Positions 11,625 through 22,974 of a DNA stretch of 64,000 nt are shown one piece after another. A program made the position numbers and the translations under genes. Under the pieces are notes generated by a model, which did not search any database, was not told the origin of the DNA, and saw only the letters and a list, made by a program, of their open reading frames with translations. This stretch comes from Atherinomorus stipes (taxonomy: Eukaryota; Chordata; Actinopteri; Atheriniformes; Atherinidae), in contig JALJCO010001026.1 of NCBI GenBank assembly GCA_023101725.1, positions 279,001 through 343,000 of the forward strand, in the 5' to 3' direction. Within the stretch, counting starts at the first letter, position 1, and every line of letters begins with the position of its first letter.

Positions 11625-12500
11625 GCAGGTTGCTTTTTTCAAAATTTCTCAACTGATTCTGAAATCGTAGACCACAGCTTTAAGATTTGGCAGGAAACTG
11701 TAAAATTAGGAGACTTTGGAGATTCTCTTAGAATCCTTAGATGGTGTGGATACGATACAGACTTCCCGCCAAATAGAGCTGACTCTAAATTCAAAGCAAG
11801 GTCAAACAGAGGCCTTTCAAACTATGGGTCATTTGTCCATAATGGAGTATTCCAGAGCTTCAAATCTCTACAGAGAAAATATGCCCTTGAGATAAATGAT
11901 TTCACTAGATATCTCCAAGTTCGGCACTATCATAATCAGTATTTGAGTGGATCACTGAAGGGGGGCATCTCGAGTACCTTAAAGGTGTTTATATCCGCAT
12001 CCATTTCATCCACCTGCAATAAAAGGGTCTCTAGACTGCATAATAGTTTTCTCCAGGCCAAATTAGACAGTACTTTTGTACATTAAAGAGAAGTGGGAAA
12101 AAGAAGGCAATTTCACTCTTTCGAGGGAACAATGGGAAACATTATGTAAGTCACAATGGGAATCAACATCTTCAACAAGGTGGCAAGAATTTGGCTGGAA
12201 AAACCTCACAATATTTTTTATAACCCCAGCCCAAAAGCGACATCAAGGGATCACCACAAGATGCTGGAGACTTTGTGGAGTAAAAGAGGCCAACCACTAT
12301 CATGTATTCTGGGAGTGCCCTAAGATGATTTCTTACTGGAAAGATATTCATGCTCATGCTCATGATGTTGAAAGCTGTTTTTGGTATCAACATCCCCTTG
12401 AAATTTGACTCTTTGTATTTAGGAACCAGTACTTTCGAAGGATGGAACAAATATGAAAGGAAATTGTTCTTGAGTCTTTTGATACCAAGTAAAAAGGCCA
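11625..12500 (+). pseudogene. L1 ORF2p C-terminal region, broken
   Basis: The frame resumes with SLRILRWCGYDTDFPPN and SNRGLSNYGSFVHNGVF, then WQEFGWKNLTIFFITPAQKR and the cysteine/histidine-bearing C-terminal segment CWRLCGVKEANHYHVFWECP. The same segment exists in the second L1 copy at 56014-56100. The frame shifts near 12085. It stops at about 12500, where the Tc1 fragment takes over. Confidence 0.87.
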
Positions 12501-12920
12501 CATTTATCTTTTCTTCAACTGCAACCAGTCGTCCTGTCCCTGCAGCTGAAAAAACAACCCCATAACATGATGCTGCCACCACCATGCTTCACTGTTGGGA
12601 TGGTATTGGGCAGGTGATGAGCAGTACCTGGTTTTCTCCACACATACCGCTTAGAATGAACTCCAAAAAGTTCAATCATGGTCTCATCAGACCAGAGAAT
12701 CTTATTTCTCACAGTCTGGGAGTCCTTCATGTGTTTTTTTGACAAACTATGCGGGCTTTCATATGTCTGCACTGAGGAGAGGCTTCCGTCGGGCCACTCT
12801 GCCATAAAGCCCCGACTGGTGGAGGCTGCAGTGATAGATGACTTTGTGGAACTTTCTCCATCTCCCTACTGCATCTCTGGAGCTCAGCCACAGTGATCTT
12901 TGGCTTCTTCTTTACCTCAG
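12500..12920 (-). mobile_element. Tc1-like transposase fragment
   Basis: The minus strand encodes [36 protein letters not shown] and [13 protein letters not shown], the region around the first catalytic aspartate (SDE) of the Tc1 DDE transposase. Preceding sequence gives KKPKITVAELQR in another frame. Both element ends are missing. It interrupts or replaces the L1 3' end. Confidence 0.9.
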
Positions 12921-13965
12921 CAAATGGTCAAACACACCTGGATTAAACAGTTCATCCAATCATTAAAGTCAGGAAACAAAAGTGTAGTATTAAGTTCAGG
13001 AAGTACTGGGGCTGTGCATAAAGCCCATTTAGTGTGTGAATTAATCTTCTTTACGGGCTGACCGAGGGGACCAGAAGTTGTGTTCAGGGCACCTGGGTGG
13101 CTGGCAGCAGCCCCGTCTCAGAAACTGATTCAATCTGATTCTCACATTCAGTTCATCCTCCAACTTCAGTTTCCTTTCAGACTCACAGCAGAGAAAGTTT
13201 CACATGGCTACCACCAATCCTGCCGTAAAACAGCAACATGAAAGATGAGATCTGTGTGTGTATGTGAGGGGGGCAGGCTTGCTCTGTATTTCAGACAAAA
13301 TGATAATCAATGGACAGCCTAATACCATCTAAAGTTAAATGACTTGGAAACAGAATCACTGCCCTCAAACAATCCACATGTCCAAACATACAGCCTGAAT
13401 CAGTGTGTACATGTGTGTGTGTGTGACCTGTGCTGTTTGCCTGACTGGCTGCATGTAGACTTGACAAGTCTCTTTGTCCTGCTGAATGAAAGCCTGCACA
13501 CACACATATATACGGACCGGAGTGCACACACACCTACGTGGCCCAGCAGGGGGTGAGAGAGGAGCCTTTTAGCTAATGAGCCTTTTTCATCCCTCATTTG
13601 TCACACTCGCTGCCTCCACAGATATTCTCCTCCCTCTGTCTCAGCTCAGCCTCTTAAACCAGCTGAAGCCTCTGTGAAGTCTCCGTTTCATGAACTGTGG
13701 TGAAGTATGGCCAGGAAAGTCTAAATGAAACTCGGCCAATGCTTCACACAGTTTCAGTCAGAGGATGAGAAAAAAGGAGCCAGAAAATATCGTCATTGCT
13801 CAACATTGATGATGGGAATGTGTGTTTATTGTTCAAATATTTGAATGTCTGAATGACTTCATATCTAAACTGCTGGTAGAAACAAGTAGATATGGTTATG
13901 AGGTAAAAATTAATGACTGTGGCAGGAACCATCCATTCCTTGTATCTCTCAATATGAGAAACTTT
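12921..13965. other. No gene recognised
   Basis: Low-copy-looking sequence with GT/CA-rich patches (13250-13265, 13405-13425, 13495-13530). The open frames here overlap these patches on both strands and show no domain. Confidence 0.35.
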
Positions 13966-15286
13966 CAATCAATCAATCAGTCTTTATTTATACAGCACTT
14001 TTCATACAAATACAATGCAACACAAAGTGCTTAACAAAAATAAAAACAATAAAAAACATGAAACCCCCGTCCCTCCCCCACGAAGACCCACAAACACATA
14101 CATGAGCGCACATACACACACACAGCACCCTGTAAGAAAGTCTAATAATATGACAAAACCCTGAGGATCCGGGGGAGGGGGGGGTAAGGGGCATCAACGC
14201 TGAGAGGTGCCACAGTCCGAAGCCACAGGGAGCGCTGCAAAAGAGAGACACCCCCCCCCCCCCGACCCAACAAACAGACCAGGGTAAGCCCCGCACACGC
14301 TGTGGAGCCCCTAGTCCTCCAGGCCCAAGGGGGATCCCCAAGACAGCACCCCGGCAGGCGGACCGGACACAACTGGAGTGCCCCCATGAGGTAACATGGA
14401 GCTAAAAGCAGAAAAAAAAACAATAAATGTAGTTATTAGAAAAAAACATATAAAAACTTGGTATTTAACAATGAGACATAAAAATTAAATAATACTAAAT
14501 GTACAGACAATACAATGATAAACATAAAAGTAGAATAAATAAAAATGATCAAAAGCAATAGAGAAAAAACATTTAAAGGTATAAAGAGTAAATGAAATTA
14601 AATAAAAGCCAAATTGACAAGGTGAGTCTTGAGTCTCCTTTTAAAAATATTAACACTCTGCGGCCCTGATGTCCTCCGGCAGGTTGTTCCATATAGATGG
14701 GGGCCAAAATGGCTGAATGCAGCCTCCCCATGGGTTTTAGATCTTGGAATGACTAACAGGCCGCTGCCAGAGGACCTCAGGGTCCACGAGGGTTCATACG
14801 ATAAAAGCAGATCAGATAAATAAGAAGGTCCAAGACCGTTGAGACATTTAATCACTAATAAAAGAATCTTAAAATCGATCCTGAAACATGCGAGGAGCCA
14901 ATGCAGTGATTTTAAAACTGGTGTCATGTGTTCCCGCCCTCTGGTCCTCGTCAGAACTCATGTCGCTGAGTTCTGGAGTAATTGTAAACTGGAGATAGAC
15001 TTTTTGGGAAGACCAGAGAGCAGGACATTACAGTATTCCAGACGACAGGAGATAAAAGCATCAGCACCTCCATGTTGGGCCGAGAGAGAAACGGGCGGAC
15101 TCTGGCGATGTTCTTGAGATGATAAAAACTTATTCTTGCAACATTTTTTGTGTGGGGAATAAAAGTAAGCTCAGAATCTAGAATGACGCCCAGGACCGAT
15201 AACTAAGACTTCTGTTTCGTCCTGGTTGAGCTCTAGGAAATTCTCTGCCATCCACGACTTGATATCTAAAATACAGTTTAGATATC
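13966..15286 (-). mobile_element. L2-like LINE, 5'-truncated
   Basis: On the minus strand the copy enters inside the reverse transcriptase (YLNCILDIKSWMAENFLELN followed by a TEVLVIGP-like end). It continues through a broken C-terminal region with SLHWLLACFRIDFKI, SYLSDLL, RSSGSGLLVIPRS and VNIFKRRLKTHL, typical of L2/jockey-type fish LINEs. A roughly 560-base 3' untranslated region follows, ending in CACTTTGTG...TATAAATAAAGACTG and a (TTGA)n tail at 13966-13980. Several stops. Its 5' edge meets a SINE. Confidence 0.85.
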
Positions 15287-15287
15287 G

Positions 15288-15482
15288 GCAGTGGCTTAGG
15301 TGGTAGAGCGGGTCGGCCAATGATCGAAGGATTGGCGGTTTGAATCCCGATCCCCCAGCCATCTGTCGTTGTGTTCTTGGGCAAGACACTTAACCCTTCT
15401 CGGAGTCCGGAGAGAGGAAAGGTAGCGGCCCTGTGGTGGTGGCTGATAAGCTGCTTTAGATGTTACAAGTTGAATAAATGAA
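15288..15482 (+). mobile_element. tRNA-derived SINE (second family)
   Basis: The head GTGGCTTAGGTGGTAGAGCG is box A-like and GCGGTTTGAATCCCGATC is box B-like (33-45 bases apart, as in a tRNA). The tRNA-unrelated body has TTGGGCAAGACACTTAACCC, a phrase shared by widespread fish SINEs, and ends in a diverged TAAATGAATTGCG tail. It differs from the family at 32793. Confidence 0.8.
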
Positions 15483-15997
15483 TTGCGAATAAAACATGAT
15501 GCTAATGCTAGCATCGGCTCAGCAGGCTGGTAAAGTTGACACGGGTAAACAGAGGTGCTAATTTTGGGGCCCGAGCACCCACGGAGAATACCGAACACCC
15601 ACAAGGGTTTGATGGCTGAGTGAAAGCATTGCTGTATCGGGCAGACAGATATGCAGGAAAGTTTAGTTATTGCATGGAAAGAGCATAAATACTGATGTTC
15701 AGAGTTCATATTTGCCCTAGAAATTGAGCATTTAAAATTTGTTGTTTTAAATTTCAGAGGAAAAAAACCTGTAGAACTTGAATGGCTTATTATCATTTTA
15801 AAACAGGTTTTCCACAGATACAGGTACTACCCAAAAAATGAGAATAGTGTGAAAAGCTCCAGTTTGTAGCTCAGACTGTCACATTCTAATCAGGTAAGTA
15901 ATCCAAAACATCTGCATAAGTGCCCTGAGCCTTTAAAAAGTCTCTGTCTTGGTTAAGAAGAATTCACAATCATTGGGAAGATGCTGATCTGACAGTT

Positions 15998-17075
15998 GTG
16001 CAGAAAACCATCATTGACTCCTGCACAAGGTGGAAAGACACAAAAAGTGATAGAAAAGAAGCTGGATGTTCTCAGAGTGCTGTTTCAAAGCACATTAATG
16101 GACAGTTAAGTGGAAGGAAGAAGTGTGGAAGAAAACGGTGTAGAAGCCGGAGGGCTGACAGCAGCCTGGAGAAGATGGTCAGGAAAGGACCTTTAAAAGT
16201 GTGGAGGACTTCATAAGGAATGGACCTGTGAGCTTCATCAGTCCAGCATCAATGCAGCCGTCTACCAGGACATTTTGGAGACCTTCATGCTTGCTTCAGT
16301 GGACCAGCTGTATGCGGATGCAGACTTCATCTTCCAGCAGGACTTGGCACCTGCCCACACTGCCAAAACAACAAAATCCTGCTTCAACAACCATGGATCA
16401 CCATGCTGGGTTGGCCCGCAAACTCACCTGACCTGAACTCCATTGAAAACATGTGGGGCATCGTCGAGAGAAAGCTGAACGGGAAGAGACCAAACAATAA
16501 AGAAGAGCTCAAGGCTGTGATGGAAGCATGTTGGTCTCCATAACAGCTGAGATATGCCACAAGCTGGTAGCATCCATGCCACGCCGGGTTAAAGCTGCTA
16601 GCATCCATGCCACGCTGGGTTAAAGCTGCTAGCATCCATGCCACGCCGGGTTAAAGCTGCTAGCATCCATGCCACGGCGGGTTAAAGCTGCTAGCATCCA
16701 TGCCACGCTGGGTTAAAGCTGCTAGCATCCATGCCACACCGGGTTAAAGCTGGTAGCATCCATGCCACGCCGGGTTAAAGCTGGTAGCATCCATGCCACG
16801 CCGGGTTAAAGCTGGTAGCATCCATGCCACGCCGGGTTAAAGCTGGTAGCATCCATGCCACGCCGGGTTAAAGCTGGTAGCATCCATGCCACGCCGGGTT
16901 AAAGCTGGTAGCATCCATGCCACGCCGGGTTAAAGCTGCTGCATCCATGCCACGCCGGGTTAAAGCTGGTAGCATCCATGCCACGCCGGGTTAAAGCTGC
17001 TAGCATCCATGCCACGCCGGGTTAAAGCTGCTAGCATCCATGCCACGCCGGGTTAAAGCAGTCATTCATGCAAAA
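15998..17075 (+). pseudogene. Tc1-like transposase, deleted and expanded
   Basis: Tc1 transposases cut and paste DNA at TA sites using a DDE/D catalytic triad. Visible in order: the helix-turn-helix part (EAGCSQSAVSKHINGQLSGR, then KKCGRKRC); a jump that skips the central catalytic domain; DADFIFQQDLAPAHTAKTTK with the second catalytic aspartate; the NSPDLNSIENMWG box with the third acidic residue; and a C-terminal ICHKLVASMPRRVKA. That last stretch has been tandemly expanded (16560-17056) before the final HAKGPQPSTK-like end. Several frameshifts. Confidence 0.9.
16560..17056 (+). repeat. 31-bp minisatellite born from transposase DNA
   Basis: About 16 units of AGCATCCATGCCACGCCGGG plus TTAAAGCTGGT or TTAAAGCTGCT. 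The unit is the transposase segment encoding KLVASMPRRVK. Units differ mainly by GG/GC in the linker and C/T at one site; one unit (near 16935) has lost a base. Adjacent units are almost identical, so the expansion is recent relative to the decay of the transposase. Confidence 0.97.
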
Positions 17076-17358
17076 GGGCCCCAACCAAGTACTAAGTACA
17101 GATGCAAGATTTTACTTTAGGAGGCCTGATATTTTTATATTTAAAGTCCTTTTGAAATTGATTTCATGCAATATTCAAATTTTTTGAGTTTTAGAATTTG
17201 AGCTTTTCTAAAGCTGCAAGTCCTAATCAGCAACATTCAAGCAAATAGAAGCTTGAAATATATTGATTATTATTTGTCTATACAATTGCACCTTTTAAGT
17301 TTAATTATAGAAATACATGAACTTTTTCACAATATTCTAATTTTTTGGGTAGTACTTG

Positions 17359-18127
17359 TATATACAGAAGAAAATGATTTACCACAATATACTGTTACTG
17401 CACATACTTCAGGTTATACCACAATATAGATCTGAAGCTGTTAGTGTTCGTTATATGGCCTGAAATGATGTTTCTGAAACTTGCTGCCTCCATTCATTTT
17501 AGCCTAATACAGGAAGGGCGGCATTTGGACAACCTTTTTTCTCGGCCCCAAGACACCTAAGGCCACCCAAAACTTTGGATAGCTGAAATTCTTTGAAAAA
17601 AAGTGATGGCAGTCGTCCACACCAAAAGTAATATAGAGAAGCGTTGCAGTTTCCGCCCCGTGTGCTTGTCAGGTTAAAATACATCTGCAGATCACAGGTA
17701 TCGCTGTTTTAAAAACGCTATTTTAAACATGGTTATGATTGGCCGTGTCATGTTACTATACTTTTGTGGGCCAGTTTGGGGGTGTGTCCGATTTTGTGCC
17801 TTTAGAGAGTAGAACACTAATCCTGGAAATAGGAAAGACCAGGGCTGCGTTTTCCAAACAGACAATTTCCTTTACACACAGCAAATAACTGCCAATAAAC
17901 GCGGGGTTTTTGCCTAAAAGAAATGTTGTCTGATCCTCTAATTTTCTTTTCTGAGTGCACTTGAATGCCTATTTCAAAGCTGAAATTTTAAAAAATCTGG
18001 GGGGGGGGGGGGGGGGGGGGCCTTACGATCACTAGGACATCTTGAAAATGGCAGGACATTTGGTGATGGAGGAATGATCAGAAGCTCAACGGTGTTCTCA
18101 TGTTATCGTTCATTCTCAGATGACTGC
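17359..18127. other. No gene recognised
   Basis: AT-rich sequence followed by a G run at about 17999-18020. No element ends or coding signals recognised. Confidence 0.35.
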
Positions 18128-18238
18128 TTGGGGTCTGAACTGTGTTTGGTTTGGATGCCGTTGCTTGGAAGAGTCTTTTAGCTGAGTTTCTCCCATCATT
18201 TTGCTATGCTACATGTTAGCATTGCTGCTTCCAGGTGT
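18128..18238 (+). repeat. Direct repeat pair, copy 2
   Basis: Same-orientation partner of 5225-5335, sharing CTGTGTTTGGTTTGGATGC and GAGTCTTTTAGCTGAGTTTC. Flanks are unrelated. Confidence 0.7.
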
Positions 18239-18549
18239 GTACAGATCCGTACCGGACAGATCTCATGCTGGGGTCGCAGATAAATGAAACCAGAGAAGTT
18301 GAGGCTGTGGTTGCATTGGTGAGTTCATCCTGTAATTCCTGGTTGATTCCTGCAGAGCAGCTGCTTCGTTTTAATCTCAGCTTCAGGAATTTCCCACAAT
18401 CCCAGTTAATCCCTGAAAACAATAACATTATGTCTGTGTGTGTGTTTGCATTCACTCTGCGGGCTCTCATGAACACACAGCCAGATGCTCACGCCCATCA
18501 CGCTGAAAGTACAATAACAGATTTGGAGGTGAAAATGAGAGCAGCTGGT

Positions 18550-18551
<2 letters not shown>

Positions 18552-18591
<40 letters not shown>

Positions 18592-18603
18592 TCACACACA
18601 CAC
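18552..18603. repeat. (CT)n and (CA)n microsatellite
   Basis: A CT run of about 17 units followed after a few bases by a short CA run. A CTGT-rich stretch follows at 18676-18722. Confidence 0.95.
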
Positions 18604-18815
18604 AAGCTATATTTTCCTTTGTTCAACCAGGAGGTGATGCTGACTGTCTTTCGTTTCTGTTCCTTTCATCAATTGTCTGTCTGCCTGTCCGTCTGCATGT
18701 CCATCTGTCTGTCTGCATGTCTCTCCATCATGCTTGTGTTCTCTGTATCTTTAACTGTCAGGGTGAATATTCACCTCGGCTACTGAAGCGGACAAATGTA
18801 CCCTTTAAAGCTGTG

Positions 18816-18833
18816 AGGTGTGTGCGTGCGTGC

Positions 18834-18878
<45 letters not shown>

Positions 18879-19135
18879 GTGTGTGGGTGTGTGTGGGGGG
18901 GGGACGTCTTGCCCTATTGGGGACATTTTCCCTGTCCCCACGGGTACGAACCCCATTTTGAGGGTCAAGATTAGGTTTTGGAGATTAAGTTACAATTAGG
19001 TTATGGTTAGGGTTAGGACAAGGGTTAGGTTTAGGCAATCAGTTGGGCGTTAGGTTTAGGGTAAGGGGCTGGGGAATGCATTATGTCAATGGATGTACCC
19101 CACAGGGATATAAAAACAAACGTGTGTGTGTGACT
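18816..19135 (+). repeat. GT microsatellite plus TTAGGG-like composite repeat
   Basis: A GTGC/GT array (18816-18900) runs into a GGGGACATTTTCCCTGTCCC phrase, then degenerate telomere-like units (GGTTAGGGTTAGGACAAGG, about 18970-19070). It ends with GTACCCCACAGGGATATAAA and a short GT run. This composite is a known type of fish dispersed repeat. The TTAGGG-like units are too irregular to be a recent interstitial telomere. Confidence 0.8.
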
Positions 19136-19204
19136 TGTTTTATGAAGTGCAAAATTCATTTTTTTGTAAAGGCCTAAAGTGTCAATCGTTGACACTTCAT
19201 TAGA

Positions 19205-19220
19205 TAGTGTGTGTGTGAGA

Positions 19221-19257
<37 letters not shown>

Positions 19258-19272
19258 GGGGGGGGGGGGTGG
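19205..19272. repeat. (GT)n with G run
   Basis: A GT array interrupted by GAGAAT, ending in a run of about 15 G. Confidence 0.95.
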
Positions 19273-19342
19273 CAGAGAAGGAAAAGGTGTGATGGAAAAC
19301 AAATTTCACAGAAAACATTAGTTTCTGTTTCTTTATTTTAAA

Positions 19343-19410
19343 GGTGCCATGATATCAAATTTCACTTTTCTGGGATTTTGGGTGTAGTAGTAGTTTTTCT
19401 AAAAGATATC
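19343..19410 (+). mobile_element. TTAA-target element, left end only
   Basis: TTAAAGGTGCCATGATATCA followed by AATTTCACTTTTCTGGGATT matches the left end of the element at 60859-61637. No right end is visible, so this is a truncated copy. Confidence 0.7.
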
Positions 19411-19861
19411 AAACAAAACTATTTATATCGCAAATGCACAGCAACTTAAATAAGGTGCATTGCTACTGATACAAATATAAAGGCTCCTTGAACCTATGCA
19501 GATACATGCATCGGGATGACAAACTGAGGAAGTACAATTGAGAAGATAAAAAACATAGAAAATGATGCACTGACAAGTTAAATTCAAACATTTACTGTAT
19601 GTTAACACAATCTGAAAAAGTTTATTTGTATACAATAATAATGACTGACAGGTCAGACTCATCAATAATGTAAATAAGCAATTTATAAACAACAATAATT
19701 CCAAACTCATAATGTGAGCAAAACATTGCTGTGCTGCCAAAAACAATAGATGTTATTGTAGCAACCTGTCATGATATCAGACTTATTGGAATGATGTAAT
19801 AATTTCCTGTTATCGGCCCAATAATTATCAGACGGATAATATACATATTATATATATTATC
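19411..19861. other. No gene recognised
   Basis: AT-rich. The last 80 bases contain TTATCGGCCCAATAATTATC, which resembles a diverged fish hAT-like repeat, but no ends are visible. Confidence 0.3.
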
Positions 19862-19940
19862 CGTTTTATATATATATATATACAGTATACATATGTGTAT
19901 GTATATATATATATATATACAGACACATACATATATATAT

Positions 19941-19984
<44 letters not shown>
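19862..19984. repeat. (TA)n microsatellite with CA/GT interruptions
   Basis: Alternating TATA runs broken by TACATATGTGTATG and ACACATACAT blocks. The array is close to self-complementary. Confidence 0.95.
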
Positions 19985-19986
<2 letters not shown>

Positions 19987-20215
19987 CTACTCAAAAACAG
20001 AGGTACAAGACAGGAACATTTCTGTACCTGCAGGTACATTTTTACAAATGTTCTCTCAAAAGTACAATATTGGTCTTTATGAGGCCAGAAGTACCTATAT
20101 ACTATGAAAAAGGGTCCAAAGTAATATAAAGTACAAATTTATACCATTTCAACCCTAAGGGTACCTGCAGCATTGAAAAATGTGCGTAGCTTGTACAATA
20201 AATAGCAGTCCTTCT
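19985..20215 (+). repeat. Dispersed repeat with AGGTAC motifs, copy 1
   Basis: About 150 bases match 33370-33520 in the same orientation (AAAAACAGAGGTAC, TACATTTTTACAAATGTTCT, GAAGTACCTATAT, CTATGAAAAAGGGTC). The unit repeats GGTACN motifs and is a known style of fish repeat. It starts at the edge of the TA microsatellite. Confidence 0.75.
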
Positions 20216-20979
20216 CAACAGTAGTAAAACTATAGTTATGTATTATTATGATTTTTCCAATCAGCACAACGAATCAAAATGGGCTGATTGGACTCACCTG
20301 GTTCAGTGGCTGGGCAGAACAAATACATGACATGAAAAAGACTTGTTGAGTCCAGAATTCCAAACTCTGGGTGCAACGATACAAAAAAATTCATGGTTCG
20401 GTTCAATGCTATAGTCTCACGGTTTGATATTTTTTCAATAACATTTTTTTTTCACACCTTTTTAACTCTGCTCTGGAATTTCGTCCACAATGACTTTCCA
20501 TTGGGGTTAAACTTAACATGAAAACCAAAAGCAGTTCCATACACCACACCTGAATGCAGTACCGGTTCACCCAATACGCACACTACGCACGTTGCATAGG
20601 GTCCCGCAGACTAATAAAGGCCCCGTAAAGGGATTTGAAAAACAAAAAGAAAACAAAAACGTGACAACATTACCACCTGTTGCACGTGTCCCGCATTTCC
20701 AGCACATCAGGCTGGAGAGCGAAGTGGAAGATGAAGTGGAGTTAAGAGAAATGAGGAAAGGAGAAAGAAAGAACATGAGAACGAACCGCAGGAACGGCAG
20801 CAGGTAACTCTCTCCTCTCCCAGTGGGAGGACTCGTCCATGTTAACCTACATCAGCAGGGGGGGCTCAGGTCTCCCTGTGCATCTGCTGGCTTCAATCAG
20901 TTTAGTGTTGCAGTTACAACTGCAGTAATGGATAAATATTGACCAAGGTTTAATTTTGTTTGCTTGGATACCCAACAGG
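20216..20979. other. No gene recognised
   Basis: AT-rich, then a stretch at 20560-20830 (CCGGTTCACCCAATACGCAC onwards) whose plus strand reads as acidic/basic peptide. It might be a hAT remnant, but no ends or domain are clear. Confidence 0.3.
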
Positions 20980-20981
20980 TA

Positions 20982-21804
20982 AATTCAGTCAAAATTATTC
21001 ATACCCTCCAATTAAATAGAAGGCTAAATTCACAATAGTAATTCAAATAACAAGAAACTAAAGAAACTAATAATAAATACAAAATTATAGTATAGTGAGA
21101 TAAACTATTGCTTTTCAATTGTGGTTGGAAATAATAATAATAATAAAAAAAAAAACAACAAACAAAACTGTCTCAGACACATCAGAGCATCTTTCCCATG
21201 AACATGGACCAACATACCTGTCAACAGGTGCAGACGTCTGATTGGACGTTACAGAAAACACCTGATTGCAGTGATAGGGGATTAAAATTCTGATCCGTTT
21301 GGGAGGTGAAAAATTTGGACTTTCCTCGGGGATGATAAGAAGGGGCTTTTTTTTTTATAAATTTATAAAGGGAAAAAATAAAAAATAAAAAGTTTATAAA
21401 AGGAAAAGGAAAAAAGGGAAAAGGGGAGGGGGGAGGGGGATAAAAAAAGTTGCGGGGGAGAAAAGCAGAGAGCGAGGATCATATCATCGATTATAAACTA
21501 ACTAATGAAATAAAACTATTAAAATAAAAAAGAGGAGAACATTGTCTCAAAGTGTTGCTCACCAACATTTAAGCTTCGGAGCCCCATCATGCTTGTTTAC
21601 TTGCATTTTGTGTATGTGTGTGTGAATGAATGTGTGTGTTTGTTTGTTTATTAATATTTCTGTTGAACAACAATTCAAAATCAATGTCAATTTCATAGAA
21701 TTTTTATTAATTTTATTTCTTTTGTCAATTTCAACTTATTTCAGTGACAACAGATTTTTTTTCCTTCTTTAATTGGAGAGTATGAATAATTTTGAGGACA
21801 GCTG
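20982..21804 (+). mobile_element. Non-autonomous Tc1-type element
   Basis: The terminal inverted repeats share TCAAAATTATTCATAC and CTCCAATTAAA; TA flanks both ends (20980-20981, 21805-21806). The right end reads TTGAGGACAGCTG|TA; the left end has lost or changed its first bases. There is no transposase frame. The interior is AT-rich with a purine-rich block (21310-21470). A diverged partial copy lies at 37441-38215. Confidence 0.85.
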
Positions 21805-21985
21805 TAAATGCAGATATCTTATAAGAATATAAGAACTGAAACTCATGGTGCTAAATAAATAATTTGTATGATAAATAATCATATAAATAATTGCCTACAT
21901 TTGTAGTATATGAAAGTAAAGCAAGCACAGCCAGTTTGATGGAGCTGAATTAATTAGCCTTATATCTATATAACAGTTGCTCTGC

Positions 21986-22453
21986 TTAAAAGGACTAGAG
22001 GCGGGAATTTAAAAAAAAACAAACATGCATGTCCATTTTTTTATACTAATGGGTGATGAAGCCCTAAATACCAAAAAGAACGTTTCCACCCATGTTTCTC
22101 TCCGTTGCCTTGAACAAGCTGTGTGCTGCAAAATGCGCTGCAATTCAGTGTCTGAATTTCCCGCGCTGCCCTGCGGGCGTGACGTCAAATGACGCTAAAT
22201 TCGCAGTTTTGATCCAGGAAGAAGACGGTGGCGGTAAAATCAAACACTGTAAGCGATAGTTATGGATTATTCTGCCGTCAGCAAACGATCCAGATCAACC
22301 GAAAGACACTAAAAAGTGGAACTACGAAGAAAAAGTGTAGTAAACAACATTATAGCTTCAGTTTGTGCTCCGTGACGGCTTGGCTCGTGGCTGCAGTTAC
22401 CTGAAGCGCCAGTCGGGAGTTTCGTTTCTTAATCTTGCCTCTAGTCCCTTTAA
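21986..22453. mobile_element. TTAA-target MITE, family A, intact copy
   Basis: The ends are TTAA|AAGGACTAGAGGCGGGA and, inverted, TTAA|AGGGACTAGAGGCAAGA; both sides carry the TTAA target. TTAA targets are used by piggyBac and Kolobok transposons; family size and ends do not decide between them. The 468-bp copy has no transposase. Its right 270 bases match an inverted copy at 39076-40570 that another element has split. Confidence 0.88.
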
Positions 22454-22555
22454 TATGGTACTGTTGCTGTGATATGAAGATGTGATTTCTACTAACAGTT
22501 TTAAATGGTTTCACGCCCTGCTAATTATTCATCAAATGTACATAACTCTATGTAT

Positions 22556-22662
22556 TTCAGTGTACTTGGTAAATAAAAGTACACTTGGGGGATATACTTT
22601 AGTATACTTGAGTATACTTAAAGACATGTACTTAAGGAATACTTCTTTTTGGCAAGGGTACA
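22556..22662 (-). repeat. AGTATACT-rich repeat, copy 2
   Basis: Inverse orientation match to 4137-4240, sharing CTTAAGGAATACTTCTTTTT and AGTATACTTGAGTATACTTA. Only one end of the element is present. Confidence 0.75.
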
Positions 22663-22726
22663 CTAGTGTGTACCAGCAGGGTGCCCAAGTCCAGACCTCC
22701 ACAGCTATCAGACCTAAAAAGAGTAT

Positions 22727-22960
22727 CTCTAGTTTACAGTTACACCAGGACTCAGCAGCACGAGTTCTGACGAGGATCAGGGGGCGGGAACACATTACAT
22801 CAGTTTTAAAATCGCTGCATTGGCTCCCCATGTGTTTCTGTATTGATTTTAAGCTTCTTTTCATGGTTTTAAAAGTCTTAATGGTCTTGGTCCTTCTTAT
22901 TAATCTGAGTTGCTTTTAAATTATAAGGCCTCGCGGACCCTGAGGTCCTCAGGTACTGGC
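22727..22960 (+). mobile_element. L2-like LINE C-terminal fragment
   Basis: Plus-strand peptide LQLHQDSAARVLTRIRGREH then ITSVLKSLHWLPMCFCIDFK matches the same region of the L2-like copy at 14598-14990. Truncated at both ends. Confidence 0.82.
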
Positions 22961-22974
22961 CTTTTAGCTGTACG

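Larger units (their letters stand above)
8030..12500 (+). mobile_element. Degraded L1-like LINE, rearranged
   Basis: Order: a 5' region (8030-8466), ORF1 (8467 to about 9297), an abrupt join into the late reverse-transcriptase region of ORF2 (from about 9310), an unrelated 1.1-kb insert (about 10505-11620), and the ORF2 C-terminal region (11625 to about 12500). The 3' end is lost where a Tc1 fragment begins. The apurinic-type endonuclease and the N-terminal part of the reverse transcriptase are absent. Frameshifts and stops make it inactive. Fish carry L1-clade elements of this type; I do not assign a named subfamily. Confidence 0.88.
15821..17358 (+). mobile_element. Tc1-like transposon with internal minisatellite
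   Basis: The ends are TA|CAGGTACTACCCAAAAAA and TTTTTTGGGTAGTACTTG|TA. The terminal inverted repeats continue for about 35 bases with three or four mismatches. TA lies on both sides. Inside is a broken, internally deleted transposase (15998-17060) and a 31-bp tandem array that makes up a third of the element. Without the array the copy would be about 1.05 kb, shorter than a full Tc1 element. Confidence 0.93.

Noticed and set aside
18970..19070. Interstitial telomere from a chromosome fusion
   Set aside because: Units are irregular and embedded in a known style of dispersed composite repeat.
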